NCBI RefSeq assembly: GCF_000002985.6
Contig: NC_003281.10
Coordinates: 9,176,001 to 9,240,000 of the forward strand
DNA length: 64,000 bases
Reading direction: 5' to 3'
Source: Caenorhabditis elegans
Taxonomy: Eukaryota > Nematoda > Chromadorea > Rhabditida > Rhabditidae
Each line of letters starts with the position of its first letter. Positions within the stretch are counted from its first letter, which is position 1. Below, one piece after another: positions 13,001 to 23,944 of the stretch. A program made the position numbers and the translations under genes. Below the pieces are notes generated by a model. It made no database searches, was not told where the DNA came from, and was given only the letters and a program-made list of their open reading frames with translations.

Positions 13001-16000
13001 AGACTAGTGTCACTGAAATTTTAAATTTTTTGAGGTCAAAACATTTTGAACTTTAAAAAACTCACGCTACAATAGGCAACAGTTTCTTGATTCCTTCCTT
13101 TTTCTCCGAAACTGAAGAAGAGCAACATTCTTTCAAAACTTGGGAAACCTTGTCGTGTGCTTCTATTGTCGGTGTTTTCAAGGGAGATCTTATTCGAATC
13201 GGTAGTAAAAACTCATCATCGTCGGTAGTATCCGGCATTCCAAGTTTTGCAAAGAAAGACCCGTTTCCATATTTGACTCTAGCTTTCTGTGTTTCTGGTG
13301 GTAATGGAGAATTCCTTCTGGTTGGAGATGTGTCACGAGAGTCGGTGGAAGTAATTGAAGATGTTCTTGTTCTAGATCCGGGCCGGTTTGGATATGGAAT
13401 TTTGGCGGAAAGCAAGAGAGTTTTGAAAAACATAGATATAAAATTAGAATACTTACATCCAGCTGGTGAAGTATCTTGCCTTGCCATTGTTTTTGTAGAA
13501 GTCGGACGAACCAGTCGACTAGGTCCAGCAAACTTTGTAGCTTTTGGATCAATTGCAGACGCACTTCTTTGCGCGAGAAATTCTGTTTCAAAGTAACTTT
13601 GAACATCCAGTTTGAAATCAAAAACTTACTCGCACTGATATTCATATGAGCTTTCGATCCAGCTGATAATTTCGAACGAATTGGTATTGAGCCCTTTTCA
13701 CTATTCACACTTGCCCATGAAGACGCTGCATCTCCCCCTCTAAGCATTTTCTGTTTGGAATGATCGAGTTCTAGATACAAAGCATCAGCTTCTTCGGAAT
13801 GCATTTCGTCAAGTTTTGCAAATGCTCTTCTACCAGCTGCTCTTGTCTCCGAGTCAGCATCATTGATTGCTGATTTTATGAGCTCGCAGATTTGACGCAT
13901 TATTTGCTGAAAAAATACAATATTTCAATTAGTTATTATCAATTAGTAAACTACCTTTTTGATTCTATCACTCCATTTACTGATAACAATTTCTAGAAGA
14001 GCAGCCAGCTGTCTTCTTTGAGATTTGTCCTTGGATGTTGAGAACGAAGAGAGAATTGTGAACACTTGACGGGTTTGTACATACTGAAATTTTAGGGAAA
14101 TCTTATAAGTTTGTGGATTCAAAAAACGTACTTCTACAATAAATTCTGTCAATGTGCTCGCTGAAGTGGCCATAATCTTCGTGCTAACAGCAACTTGTGA
14201 CATTGCTGGAACGAGAATATCCTCTCCAATTGAATGAGTCTCGATTCCATATTTACTAACAATGAAACTGCATGTTATTGCGGCTTCTCGTAAAACTTGT
14301 GATCGAAGATCCTTCACTGCCAACTCGAAACAACCAAGAAGTTGAACAAGATGAGCAATCATTGTTGGTCGATCGACAACTTTCTCCCCATGAATCACTA
14401 GACTTCGGACAGTTTTTAATTGAGTTTGTCGTTTATTCCAGTCTTCGGAACTATTTGATAAAATAATTCGAACTGCATCGAATTTATTACGAAGGTCCAC
14501 GGCAGAAGTGATGGGCTTAAAAGATTTTTATCTAGTGTTGTATTGATTGGAACATATTTGCAATCGCCAAAAAGGGAAATGTTTGAAACTACTTATATGG
14601 TGCGAAAATGACAAAATATCATAGAAACCGTTTAAAAATTACTTGAAATTTGTTATTTTACAGTCAAAAAATGGTACTTACTTTAATTTTCACCTATCAT
14701 AAATTTGGATGTCGATCGAAAAAATAAATTTTAACTACGAGTTTGACATTTTTTTTCTTTTAATTGGGTTTGAGTTTGACTTAAATATTTCTATTTGAAC
14801 ATTAAATGGGTTCTAATCAGCAGCAGTGCTCGAAATTACCCAAAAAGTCCATACTTTTCGTAAATTGGCATTTTACCAAATTTTTGAAATTCTGAATTTT
14901 TTCAAATATTTTGAAAAATGTTCAAAAATTTTTGGAGTGTTTTTTATATTTGGGCATGTTGAACTATTATAAGTACCTATTAATACTCACCACTTTTGGG
15001 ACATCTTCGAAAATCTTTGTGAAATCCGCTTTGCTAACCGAGTAAACTCCGCTTTTTGGTTGCATTCGGCTAGTCATCCCATAAAAAATGTAAAATGGTT
15101 TGAGAAAATCTGAAAAAAAGATTAAAGCTGTTAAAAACCAGAAACTTTTCTGACGTCGAAATTCAAAATTAGCGGACAATGTTCGATAATTCGAGAGGAC
15201 TCCATGGCTGAGAGGTGTCGTTTTTCCCGGCCACAAATTTTGGCGGGAAATTCAAATTTGAATAACGGAGAATAGATGGAAAAGATAAACTAGGAAAATA
15301 CAAAGGGCAAAAAAGTCGACGCACAAAAAGTTGTAGAAAGTGGTTAGTGGTGTGAGTGCGGGGAGACAACACCCAGAGCAGCTGTGTCCGAATGGGGCAA
15401 AAACGAAGAAGAAGAGATGCAAGAGATACCATAGAGAGGACATCGTTGGATGGACGGCAGACGCGTCATGTCATTCCGCTCCAATTTAACACATGTTGGT
15501 TTTGAAGGCAGATGTGAGTGTGCGCACAGGAGGAGAGACTATGCCAAAAAATGTTTCAATTCTCATGAAACAACCAGTCTAAATGTGAAGCGATTTGAAA
15601 TATTACGAGAAATTTGATATCTCGATGGAGTGGTCTATTATAACGAAAAAAACCACAAATTATACGTCGCTTTTCCGTTTTTTTCTTTTAGTGAGCAGGC
15701 ATTTATGCATGTGAAATAAGTATAAACATGCTCTCAAAAAGACGGGAAAAATAAGAAGAAGAAAATGGAGAAAAAAGAAAAGGCGCCGGCGTCTTCTTTC
15801 TCCCATCTTCTTCGGTCCTTCCATTTCTGTTGTCTTGCTCCGCGAGCAGCCAATTGATTGTAGTTTCGCGCCCAAAAGGGTAAATGGAATTTCAAATTGG
15901 AAATGGAGAAAGAGCATCTAGAATTGAAGAATTGAACAACAATTGAAGCTAAAGACTTGCAGAGAGAAATAACTACTGCAAAAAAGTCTAGTGAGCAAAT

Positions 16001-16751
16001 AAAAGGACAAAAGAAGAGTGTTTGGATAACTAACAGAATATGACTCTTTAAATATATGCTATTTTCGTGTATTTACAGGAATCGATAGGTGCGCCTAAAA
16101 GGGTCGATGCACTGAAATTACAAAAATATTATAGCTACATATTTCTACGTTCATAAAACGTTCCAGAAAACACATTGAATATACAGTTTTTGTTCACAAC
16201 AGTCAACTTGAAAGAAAATATAAAATAAAGAAGAAACAATAAATTAAAATCTCAGCCAGTCATCGCCTTCCGCTGTCCGTAAAGAAAGAACAAAAGAAAA
16301 TAGAATAAAGTGAGGGAAAATCGAAAATTTATGGAAATTATGGGAATTGAAATGACATGTTGGTTTAGATTATATTGAATAGGCTAATGCATTTTGTATG
16401 AATAGGGTCAATTATAGTAATTTCCACATTTTTCCAGCCTTCTCCGATTGTTGATGTTACAATGGTAATTCCACCAATGATTTATCGAAATTCACTTACT
16501 GTACCAACAAGCCCGTTCTTTATCACTGATAATGGAATCAGGTATGTTCTTTTAATGTGTTTTTATATATCTCAAACTCAATCCCTAAATCCACCTAACT
16601 TGAAAAAGTTTCAAATATTTTTGAAACATATACTCATTTAGCAAATTTCAGCACGTATCGTGACGAGCCACCATCATACAATGAAATTGTGGAGCGTGGT
16701 GTATCTCCGATTCCAGCACAACCAGCCAAAGTTGCACTTCCAGACGTATAA
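10077..16751 (+). CDS. Small two-TM protein with PPxY tail, hosting cls-3 in an intron
   Basis: Exons 10077-10138, 10217-10532, 16438-16541 and 16652-16751 total 582 nt (193 residues) with phases that fit exactly. The N-terminal half has two hydrophobic segments, about residues 24-50 (SSVAIFFAILIIVENIIF) and 65-90 (IPLLLIPYILSWVLFFLGF). The C-terminal half is Pro/Ser-rich and carries PPSYNEIV, a PPxY motif of the kind bound by WW domains of Nedd4-family ubiquitin ligases. I do not recognise the family; an adaptor or tetraspan-like membrane protein is a guess. The second intron, 10533-16437 (5905 nt), contains the entire cls-3 coding region on the opposite strand. The gene follows cng-1 on the same strand and may be co-transcribed with it. 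AATAAA lies at 16981. Confidence 0.8.
10566..10571 (-). terminator. AATAAA poly(A) signal of cls-3
   Basis: TTTATT on the + strand reads AATAAA on the cls-3 strand, about 57 nt past its stop codon. It is still inside the intron of the opposite-strand host gene. Confidence 0.65.
10628..15077 (-). CDS. cls-3: CLASP-family microtubule regulator CLS-3
   Basis: Twelve exons, in coding order: 14991-15077, 14132-14515, 13955-14083, 13630-13906, 13066-13582, 12934-13012, 12647-12880, 12283-12569, 11982-12195, 10964-11527, 10793-10912, 10628-10714. They sum to 2979 nt (992 residues) with every phase consistent. A TOG-type HEAT array lies at about residues 30-250 (DWNKRQTQLKTVRSLVIHG is CLASP-like). 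A Ser/Thr/Arg/Pro-rich basic linker follows at about 350-410 (RTRTSSITSTDSRDTSPTRR). The C-terminal region ends in the CLASP-typical VRKTVVYCLVAMVNRVG. CLASPs stabilise microtubules at plus ends, kinetochores and the spindle midzone. I found no perfect SxIP motif. The start follows an acceptor at 15110-15111; an out-of-frame ATG GGA TGA mini-frame lies just upstream. A longer N-terminus cannot be excluded. Assignment as cls-3 rather than cls-1 or cls-2 rests on the neighbourhood. Confidence 0.9.
15238..15251. promoter_or_regulatory. E2F-like site upstream of cls-3
   Basis: TTTTGGCGGGAAAT matches the E2F/DP consensus TTTSGCGGGAAA closely. It lies about 165 bp before the cls-3 start codon. A second core, TTTCGCGCCC, lies at 15873-15882. 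Function is inferred from motif and position only. Confidence 0.5.
15252..16437. other. Non-coding stretch between cls-3 and exon 3 of the PPxY gene
   Basis: This is the remainder of the host-gene intron and the likely cls-3 promoter. It contains purine/pyrimidine-rich tracts (about 15740-15830), a second E2F-like core at 15873-15882 and a CCAAT at about 15850. Short open frames here have no splice support and poor composition; no gene is supported. Confidence 0.6.
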
Positions 16752-16980
16752 AATCCTGTTAACTCGCATATATTTTATTCTGAATCTCTCTCTCACCGAA
16801 TAATTTAAATTTTAACATTTTGTATCAAATTTGTATTCTTTTAAATATCTTGAGATTATTGTATCTTTTATGTGTCTTCTAAACTTCCTTCTGATAAATT
16901 ACGATGCAACAATCTCCGAAAATTGAAAATTTTAACATAAAATATATTTCTCAATTGAATTTCAATATTCAAACAAATTT

Positions 16981-16996
16981 AATAAACTTATTTATT
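16981..16996. terminator. Shared convergent poly(A) signals
   Basis: AATAAACTTATTTATT reads AATAAA on the + strand (16981-16986, for the PPxY gene, 230 nt past its stop) and AATAAA on the - strand (16991-16996, for the Kunitz gene ending at 17219). The 3' UTRs of these converging genes probably meet or overlap here. The stretch 16752-17218 holds nothing else recognised. Confidence 0.55.
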
Positions 16997-17218
16997 TTGA
17001 TTTTTGTGACCACATATTGTGGTTCGTTGAAAACAAATGAGCGTCTCTCCACCACCAAAAATTTCTAAAAAGTGGCGCAACAACAATGAGAAAGATGTGA
17101 AAAATAGAGCAACTGGATGGCTTTTCAAATTAAAAGCTTTTTGACGATCATTCGGTTACTCATATAGAGAGAAAGAATACTTATGAAAGACGATTGGCAC
17201 GGGAAATGAATGAAAAAG

Positions 17219-20200
17219 TTATTGGGTGACTACTGGTGGTCGACGCTCGATTTTGCACACTCCGTTGACCGAACGCATTGAGACAGGACACGTGGCTTCT
17301 GCAATAACATTTACACGCTATATAACTTTCGATCTTTCTTTTTGGAAATTGAACTTACGACAACGTTTGATTATTTTTCGATTCACTTCCATCTCTAGAA
17401 GCACTTGATTTGGTGGGCAGGGAAGTGTGGTTTTCGTTGGCTTCACGTTTTTCACTGGCTTGGTTTTCTGAACTGGCTGTGGTTTTTGACGCCTTCGTCC
17501 TGGGTGCATATATTGTGAAGCCATCTGAACGGCTGCTGATGCTATCGAATGAGCCATTCGGAGAGGTTCAGGTCTTTTAGATGTGATATCTTTTATCTGA
17601 AATGTTTAGTGAAGGCTCTCTAGATGAAGGAATGAATAGTTACCTGAATAATATAGCTCTGCATATTCAAAGGTTGTCGTTTTTTGCAACAATGTGTCTG
17701 TTTTGTTTTTGGCGACCTTCTACAGAAATATCCTGGAGGGCATGTTGCATATCGAGTACAAATCACTGGTGCTTTTGTTGCCGGGAACAACAAAGCTTCA
17801 CCACCGTCACAAACGTCCTTGAGAACTGAAAAATATTTGTTCATATCTTTTATCCCTGAAGGTTTTATCCCTGAAAGCTTAAGATTTAAGCGGGCATATT
17901 ATAGCGGGCAAATATTAAAGATGCTTCCGCAGATTCCGATGATCTTAGCTTACCATAGGTCCTCATGACTAGTTTGTTTGCTGCACAACAGAAATAATTT
18001 TTCGCTTGTGGACTCCAAGTACATGAATACCCAACTGGACATGGTTGTCCACTGATGCATTGCCTTGCGATTCCATTTGCCAGGTAAGGTTGTCTCGGTG
18101 CTGGGCAGATACCTTCATTCATGATTTCAGCATGACCAGGTTGTGGCTGCCAATTGGAACTTGTTGTCGTGATGACTGCTGATGATGTAGAAGACATCGG
18201 AGGTTGAATCTGTTTCATGACATGAGGAGAACCCGTTGCAAACTTGTTAACATTCATTGGTAGAGAAGGTCTCACAGATTGTTTCTTATCGCAACGATGG
18301 CCTTTTCTAACTGATGACTCGTCACAATCACATACTCCATCAATACATTGACCCATTCCCTGACATTGAGCAGAATGTACACAACTTCTTCCAAGTGTTA
18401 CCAACGGGAAACATTCGTCTTCTACTTTAACTTGTTTATCAGTGCATTCTGTAAACTTGCTGATTAGTTTCGCATTGTATTTCTGAGTGTTAACTCACTT
18501 ATTTCCCGTTCAATTGAGACATCCATACACTGTTGCTTCTGTTCAATTGTTCCAGTTGGACATGAACATTTCATTGCGATGCAATGTGATTCACCAACAC
18601 ATTGAGGTGTTTCTTCACACTGTTCTCCAATTAAAACTCTATTCAGACACACTCCATTCACAGGGACTTGGGAAGCTTCGCATGCTGAAATATAAATTCA
18701 AACTGTACAACTGCCTAATTATTTTCGGGAACTAACTTTCTCCACCAGCACAACATAACTCAGCTCCACTCTTTCCACGAACACACGAGAATCCATCAGG
18801 ACAGGCACTTCCTCCGTTCATTGAACACGCTTGGGCTTCTCCAGTTATTCCAATAAATGCAACCATTTGTACTGGACAGTCGCTTGGCATTCCACAACAT
18901 TGGAATTGTTTGTTTTGATTCGAGAATTGACAGAAATATCCAGCTGGGCACGATAAACTTGCAGATGTACATATTTTTGGTTTTTTAGTGTCTGGGTCGG
19001 TGTATGCAATCTGGCGAGTTGGGCAACCGTCATCTAATAAAATATAAGAACTTTAAATTTTTATATCAAGGAATACACTTACTCTCCATGGGAGTTGGCA
19101 ATGGATCACTTCCACAACATTGATATCTTTGAGTTCTAATGGACCATTGACATGAGAATGTTCCAGGACATCCTTGATTATGAGGATTGAATGGATCACA
19201 TGTTGCAACTTCATTTCTCTCCATATAAACTATTTCTCCAGGTGGGCAACCATCAGAAGCTGTCAATTGGGGTTGACCTCTGAAGACATTTTTCATATCA
19301 GAATACCATTTGAAAATAAACAAGAAAAACTTGGTTTGTATATATTATGTGGGAACATTATTAAAATTTTTTGATGCTATAGTCTTTCGTCAAATGTTCA
19401 TAAAACAGTAAAGCTTTTCACCAAAACTTTACCTGACCTTTTCAAAACCAAAACACTTTTGTAGCGTTCTAGAATGACTTTTAGCCTATCTTGAATTATT
19501 ACAAATGTATTTTTACTAAACTGGTGCTAACTCACTTGCAACAATATCCCATTGATCCATCAATCTGCGCCATACACTGGAATCCAGCAGGGCAAGTGAC
19601 AAAATGTCCGATAGTACACGAACGTGGCATTCCAGAAGTTTCATCAATAAAGTATTCTTCACGATGCGGACAAATTTCAGAGACAGAGCAGCAGTATCCC
19701 TGAAGAGCATCCTTGAGATCACTCAAACATTCGAAGCCGTCTGGACAAGATGACGTGGCAGCATGCATTGTGCATCTGGTCGGCTGAAGACTTGTTTGGT
19801 CTTTGAATGGGGCACGTCCCGTCGGACAGTAATCTGAAGGATTCGTCGACATTTTTTATAACTCTCATAATTCTTGACTTACTAGCTTTGCTCATTGATC
19901 CGCAGCAGAAATATCGATTTTTAATGGCATTGAATCTGCACAAATAATCTTTCGGACAAGAGTTGTGCTCATTGATCAAACATTCTCGAACTGTTCCATC
20001 CATTGAATTTATGTAAGCCTGAAAACATAGCGTTAAAATTAGACAGAAGCGTTTCATTCTAACCTTCTCATTGTCTGGACAAACTCCCATATCAGTTGCT
20101 CCACAACAAACACTCTGATCTGTCAAACTGTCATAAATACATTGAAAACTTTTTGGACAATTGTTCTGAAGTTCGTCATTGCATGAAATTGGAAGAGCTG

Positions 20201-23200
20201 TGTTTGGATTCAAATATACAACATCTCCAGCATTACAAGCAGATGCCATGCAGAAGTTGTTACATTGATTCAGGGAAGCAAAGTTGTTCGGATTGCCATC
20301 ACAACCATTATAAACGAATGGAGAGCATTTACGTGTGACAATATTGAAATAGTATCTTGTGACAACGGTGAGCCCTCCAGAACATAATGAGGATCCTTGT
20401 TGAGGTGGAAGACCGCAGATGTAGGCTGAACATTTAAGATGAAAATAGTTATAGTGATGGGCGAAAGTTTGTGGTTTTTTGCATGTTTTTGAAATGTTGT
20501 AAATGAGTAAGAACTTCAGAAATATATGTTCAACTAAAAGAATGTAACTTAAAATGTTGTCTACAGGTTGGACTTGCAAATTGTCGGCCGCCGTATTTTT
20601 TGAAATTGTGAAGTTGTAAAATGTAATCTTGCTTGTACACAAAATCATCGGCAACATATTAGTTGATTTTTTCTGATTAACTTTTCTAGTTTTTGAGTTA
20701 TGCTCATTTGAAAATTGTTAGAAATTAGCGAAACCCCAAAAACCCATAAGCTTTTGGCCCCCACTGCATCATTTATTTTTTGAACTTACTTTTAGTTGGA
20801 CAACATCTGTAGGACATCATATCTGGTCCCAAACTGACGCCATAGCATTCATGAGAAGATGGGCATCCACCATCTCTTTCAGAACACGATTGCAGTGCTC
20901 CATTACTATCTCTCAGTGGACTTCCCCCGTTTGCACATCCACCAACGCCACAGTAATTTTCACATTCTGCACGACTTGCAAAGGTGTTGGAATTTCCGTC
21001 ACATCCAAGATATTCGAAGGATTCACACTCTTGCGTCTGTGGGTTATAGTGATATTTGAAAGAAACACCTGGTCCACAAGTTTTTCCAGGACTTGGAGAG
21101 AGGGAGCAAGTGAATGCCTTGGTGGGGCAGCATCCATGCATGTTTCCATCAAAATAACACTCAAAGTTTGCTGGGCAGGATGAAGATTGACGATTCGTAG
21201 TGCAGGTTACAAACTTTCCTTGGTTATCCTTGTATGCTTGGCCTTGAGGGCATCGTGGCTCCGCTAGAAATATAATTTTAAAGATCATTCAGACGAATAT
21301 TCTAGGCTTACGTGCAGCATTTCTGCAGAATGTCTGACAATCAACCAGAGTTTCAAAGTTATTGTCATTTCCTTGGCATCCGGTGTATTCAAATGATTGA
21401 CATTCTCTTGTTGCCGCTGAATACCAATACCTTCTTACCGATCTATCACAGTTTCCAACCCGAAGTGGTTGAGTACAGATTGTTTCTGAAAAATTATCTT
21501 GCTCACTCTGTGGTAGTTTGCAGGATCTTACGCATTCTTGGGCAGCAAACAGCTTGATCCATTTTACATTCGTGAGATGATGGACAGTCATTATTAGATG
21601 CACATGATTGAGTGACGTCACCGATTCGAAGTGGGTTTCCACGATCACATTGTACTAAAATTAATATTCCTTTCATGACAGTTAATTGGAAAAAAACTCA
21701 CATCTTGCACAATAAAGTTCACAATCAATTCTTGATAGGAAATTGTTATAGTTACCACCAGCTCCCAAATATGTGAATGGACTGCATTTTCCGGATTGTG
21801 GATCATAGAAAAATCTTGTCGATGTAGCTGTTCCTTGCTTTTCGACACCAGAATGATAAACGGTACCGCGATTATTAACGGAAGGATCGAGTGGACGGCC
21901 TCCAACTGGACCACAAACAGAAGCTACCGTAGGACAACACCATTGAGTACTTCCAACAGATTTGCACTCATAGTTATGGGAGCATGCACTGGTTTGTGAG
22001 CATCCGGTAATTGGAGTCTGCTCGAGGAACGAAGTACGGTGGATGTATTCCGGAGCTCCACGAGAGCACGCTGAAAATCAAATTTTGTTTCCTACACAAA
22101 CATTTTTTTAAACTCACTATCTCTGCAAAAGCTTTCACAATGCTCAACGGTTCTAAAGTTGTTTGGTGAATGCTCTCCTGAGCCAGAAGCCGATGGATCC
22201 CATAAAAACTGTTGGCACATTCCAGTAATCGAGTTGTACCACCATCGAGGTTCCGTTGGATTTGGTCCAGTAGCAGTTGGTTGAACACAGGTGAATGCAC
22301 GATTAGGGCAACAGATACCATTTGCTTTTTCACTGTATCCAGAGGATGTAAGGTCTAAACTAGAGACAAACTCCACACAATCATATTGATCAGCAATGTA
22401 TTGGCCATTTGATGGGAAGAGGCAAGCTGAGTTTCCGTCACCTGCCTGAATATAAGAAAGATCCGTTTTTATTCGGGAGAGTTTTCTGGTTTCAAAGGAA
22501 AAATAGGCATACCTGCTCGTCACCCTGATTTGTATTAGTACTATCTGTATTGCACAACACTGGTCCCGGCCCATCATTTTGTCGTGGATGCTTTGGATCA
22601 GATAAAGCTGATGTATAACCAGCACCTTCTGGTAGCGGACAAGTGATAGCTAGAGTATTGTGATTTGCATCAAGAACATCCAAACAAACATGCCCATCTC
22701 TGGTAGCTCTTTCAACTTTATTCTCTCCACATCGGCACGTTCCAACTCCTGCAGAAGTGTCACAGAATGCATCAGGCCAAACTGATGCACATTGCTCGTT
22801 GTACACACATCCAGGCTGTCCTGGATCTATTTTTTGGTAACAGTAGCCTTCAGCTGCGATGTAAGTTGTTAGACAGGAGCAGAGACCTCCATTGCAAAAC
22901 ATCCCCTAAAATAATTTTCATGACATTCTAGGAAATTAAAATTTTATAAACTAACAGCTAAGCAGTCAGTATTGAACGCACAAGCATCTCCAACACGTCC
23001 GCTACCAGTTTGCCGTTTGTCTCGGAGCCCATCAATTTGAGCTGAATTTTTTTAAAAACATCATAGGAACTATTATAGGAATTAAAATTAATCTATTTTC
23101 TATTTTCTAACTGAACTTTTGGTAACTTTTTTTCAAATTTATTTAACTGAAATGTTGTGAACTTATTTTTTTTTGAATTTATTTGAACTTATGTCTGAAA

Positions 23201-23507
23201 ATCTAAACAAAATACTTTTCCAGAATTCTGATTGTGAGAACTTTTTCAAATATTATTATTAGGTTACCAAACATTTTCTACAGTACTCCTGGAATATCCC
23301 AAGACACCCTGAATGAATATGAATAATCGGAGTATTTTCTTAAATGTAAAAGTAAACATAGTTTATTTGGTAACATAGTACCTACGAACTACCACATGAC
23401 TAACTGCCGGGTTGATGAGAACAAATTTGGGGGTGATTGTGGAACGAACCTGCACACGAAGTGAGCAATAATAATAATAATAGAAGAAAAAGGTCTTGAG
23501 TGACCAT
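17219..23507 (-). CDS. Secreted multi-Kunitz, cysteine-rich (lustrin/EB-type) protein, downstream copy
   Basis: Eighteen exons, in coding order: 23450-23507, 22956-23041, 22513-22905, 22118-22445, 21702-22070, 21532-21654, 21312-21485, 20790-21263, 20064-20425, 19883-20018, 19536-19833, 19083-19279, 18737-19033, 18499-18684, 17954-18448, 17644-17825, 17359-17596, 17219-17298. Total 4476 nt (1491 residues), frame closed. Exon 1 is an isolated signal peptide ([19 protein letters not shown]) joined across a 408 nt intron. After an EB-like N-terminal region come five Kunitz domains (about 228-287, 345-410, 455-508, 558-610, 669-720). These are interleaved with lustrin-type units (CPxG...C...CPxGYxCxx...CC). 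Two EB modules follow at about 1098-1200, then a Lys/Pro-rich stretch and a short Cys-containing end. Kunitz domains inhibit serine proteases in many proteins; here the role is probably extracellular matrix or inhibition. It is a tandem paralogue of the next gene upstream. Confidence 0.88.
23042..23449 (-). other. Intron 1 of the downstream Kunitz gene
   Basis: This AT-rich intron separates the signal-peptide exon from the mature protein. The donor is CAG|GTTCGT and the acceptor AAAATTCAG. TTTATT at 23362-23367 would read AATAAA on this strand but is intronic in this model. No other feature is seen. Confidence 0.5.
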
Positions 23508-23944
23508 AACGGATTAAGGAAGTGAAGGAGTATGGCAAACTAATAATAATAATTTTAAACAATGGTTGAAATCATAGAATAGTGACTAATAGTAAATTAA
23601 TAAGGAAGGTGACAATATTTCGACAAAAGAGGAACACAATAGTACAGAAATGTGCGTCGCTCCGCGCCGGATGTCAAAATGAGTTCGTGGTGATAGGGTG
23701 GTGATAAATGGTACAGAAAAGAGATAAAGTCGGAGACATGTTGGGGAGGGCGATTCCTTCAACGTGTCAAAACGGGGGCAAACAAGGTGCGGAATACTGT
23801 AAATATGGGTCAGGTAATCAACATTCTGCTCTCGCACACTGGTCACGAAGAGTGGACATTACGAAGAGAGGGGGAACATTAGAATTGACATTTCAAATTT
23901 CGAGGAATGAGATTTCGGGGAACAGTAGATAACGTGATAAAAAA
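23508..23944 (-). other. Spacer between the two Kunitz genes
   Basis: These 437 nt separate the stop of the upstream copy (23945) from the ATG of the downstream copy (23507). They should hold the 3' UTR of the first and the promoter or 5' UTR of the second. I see no canonical AATAAA on the - strand here and no clear trans-splice acceptor right before 23507. A weak open frame at 23586-23846 is not supported. Confidence 0.5.

Noticed and set aside
13087..13596. 169-codon + strand frame opposite cls-3
   Set aside because: It is the antisense reading of the cls-3 Ser/Pro-rich exon, and that exon's own phases close perfectly.
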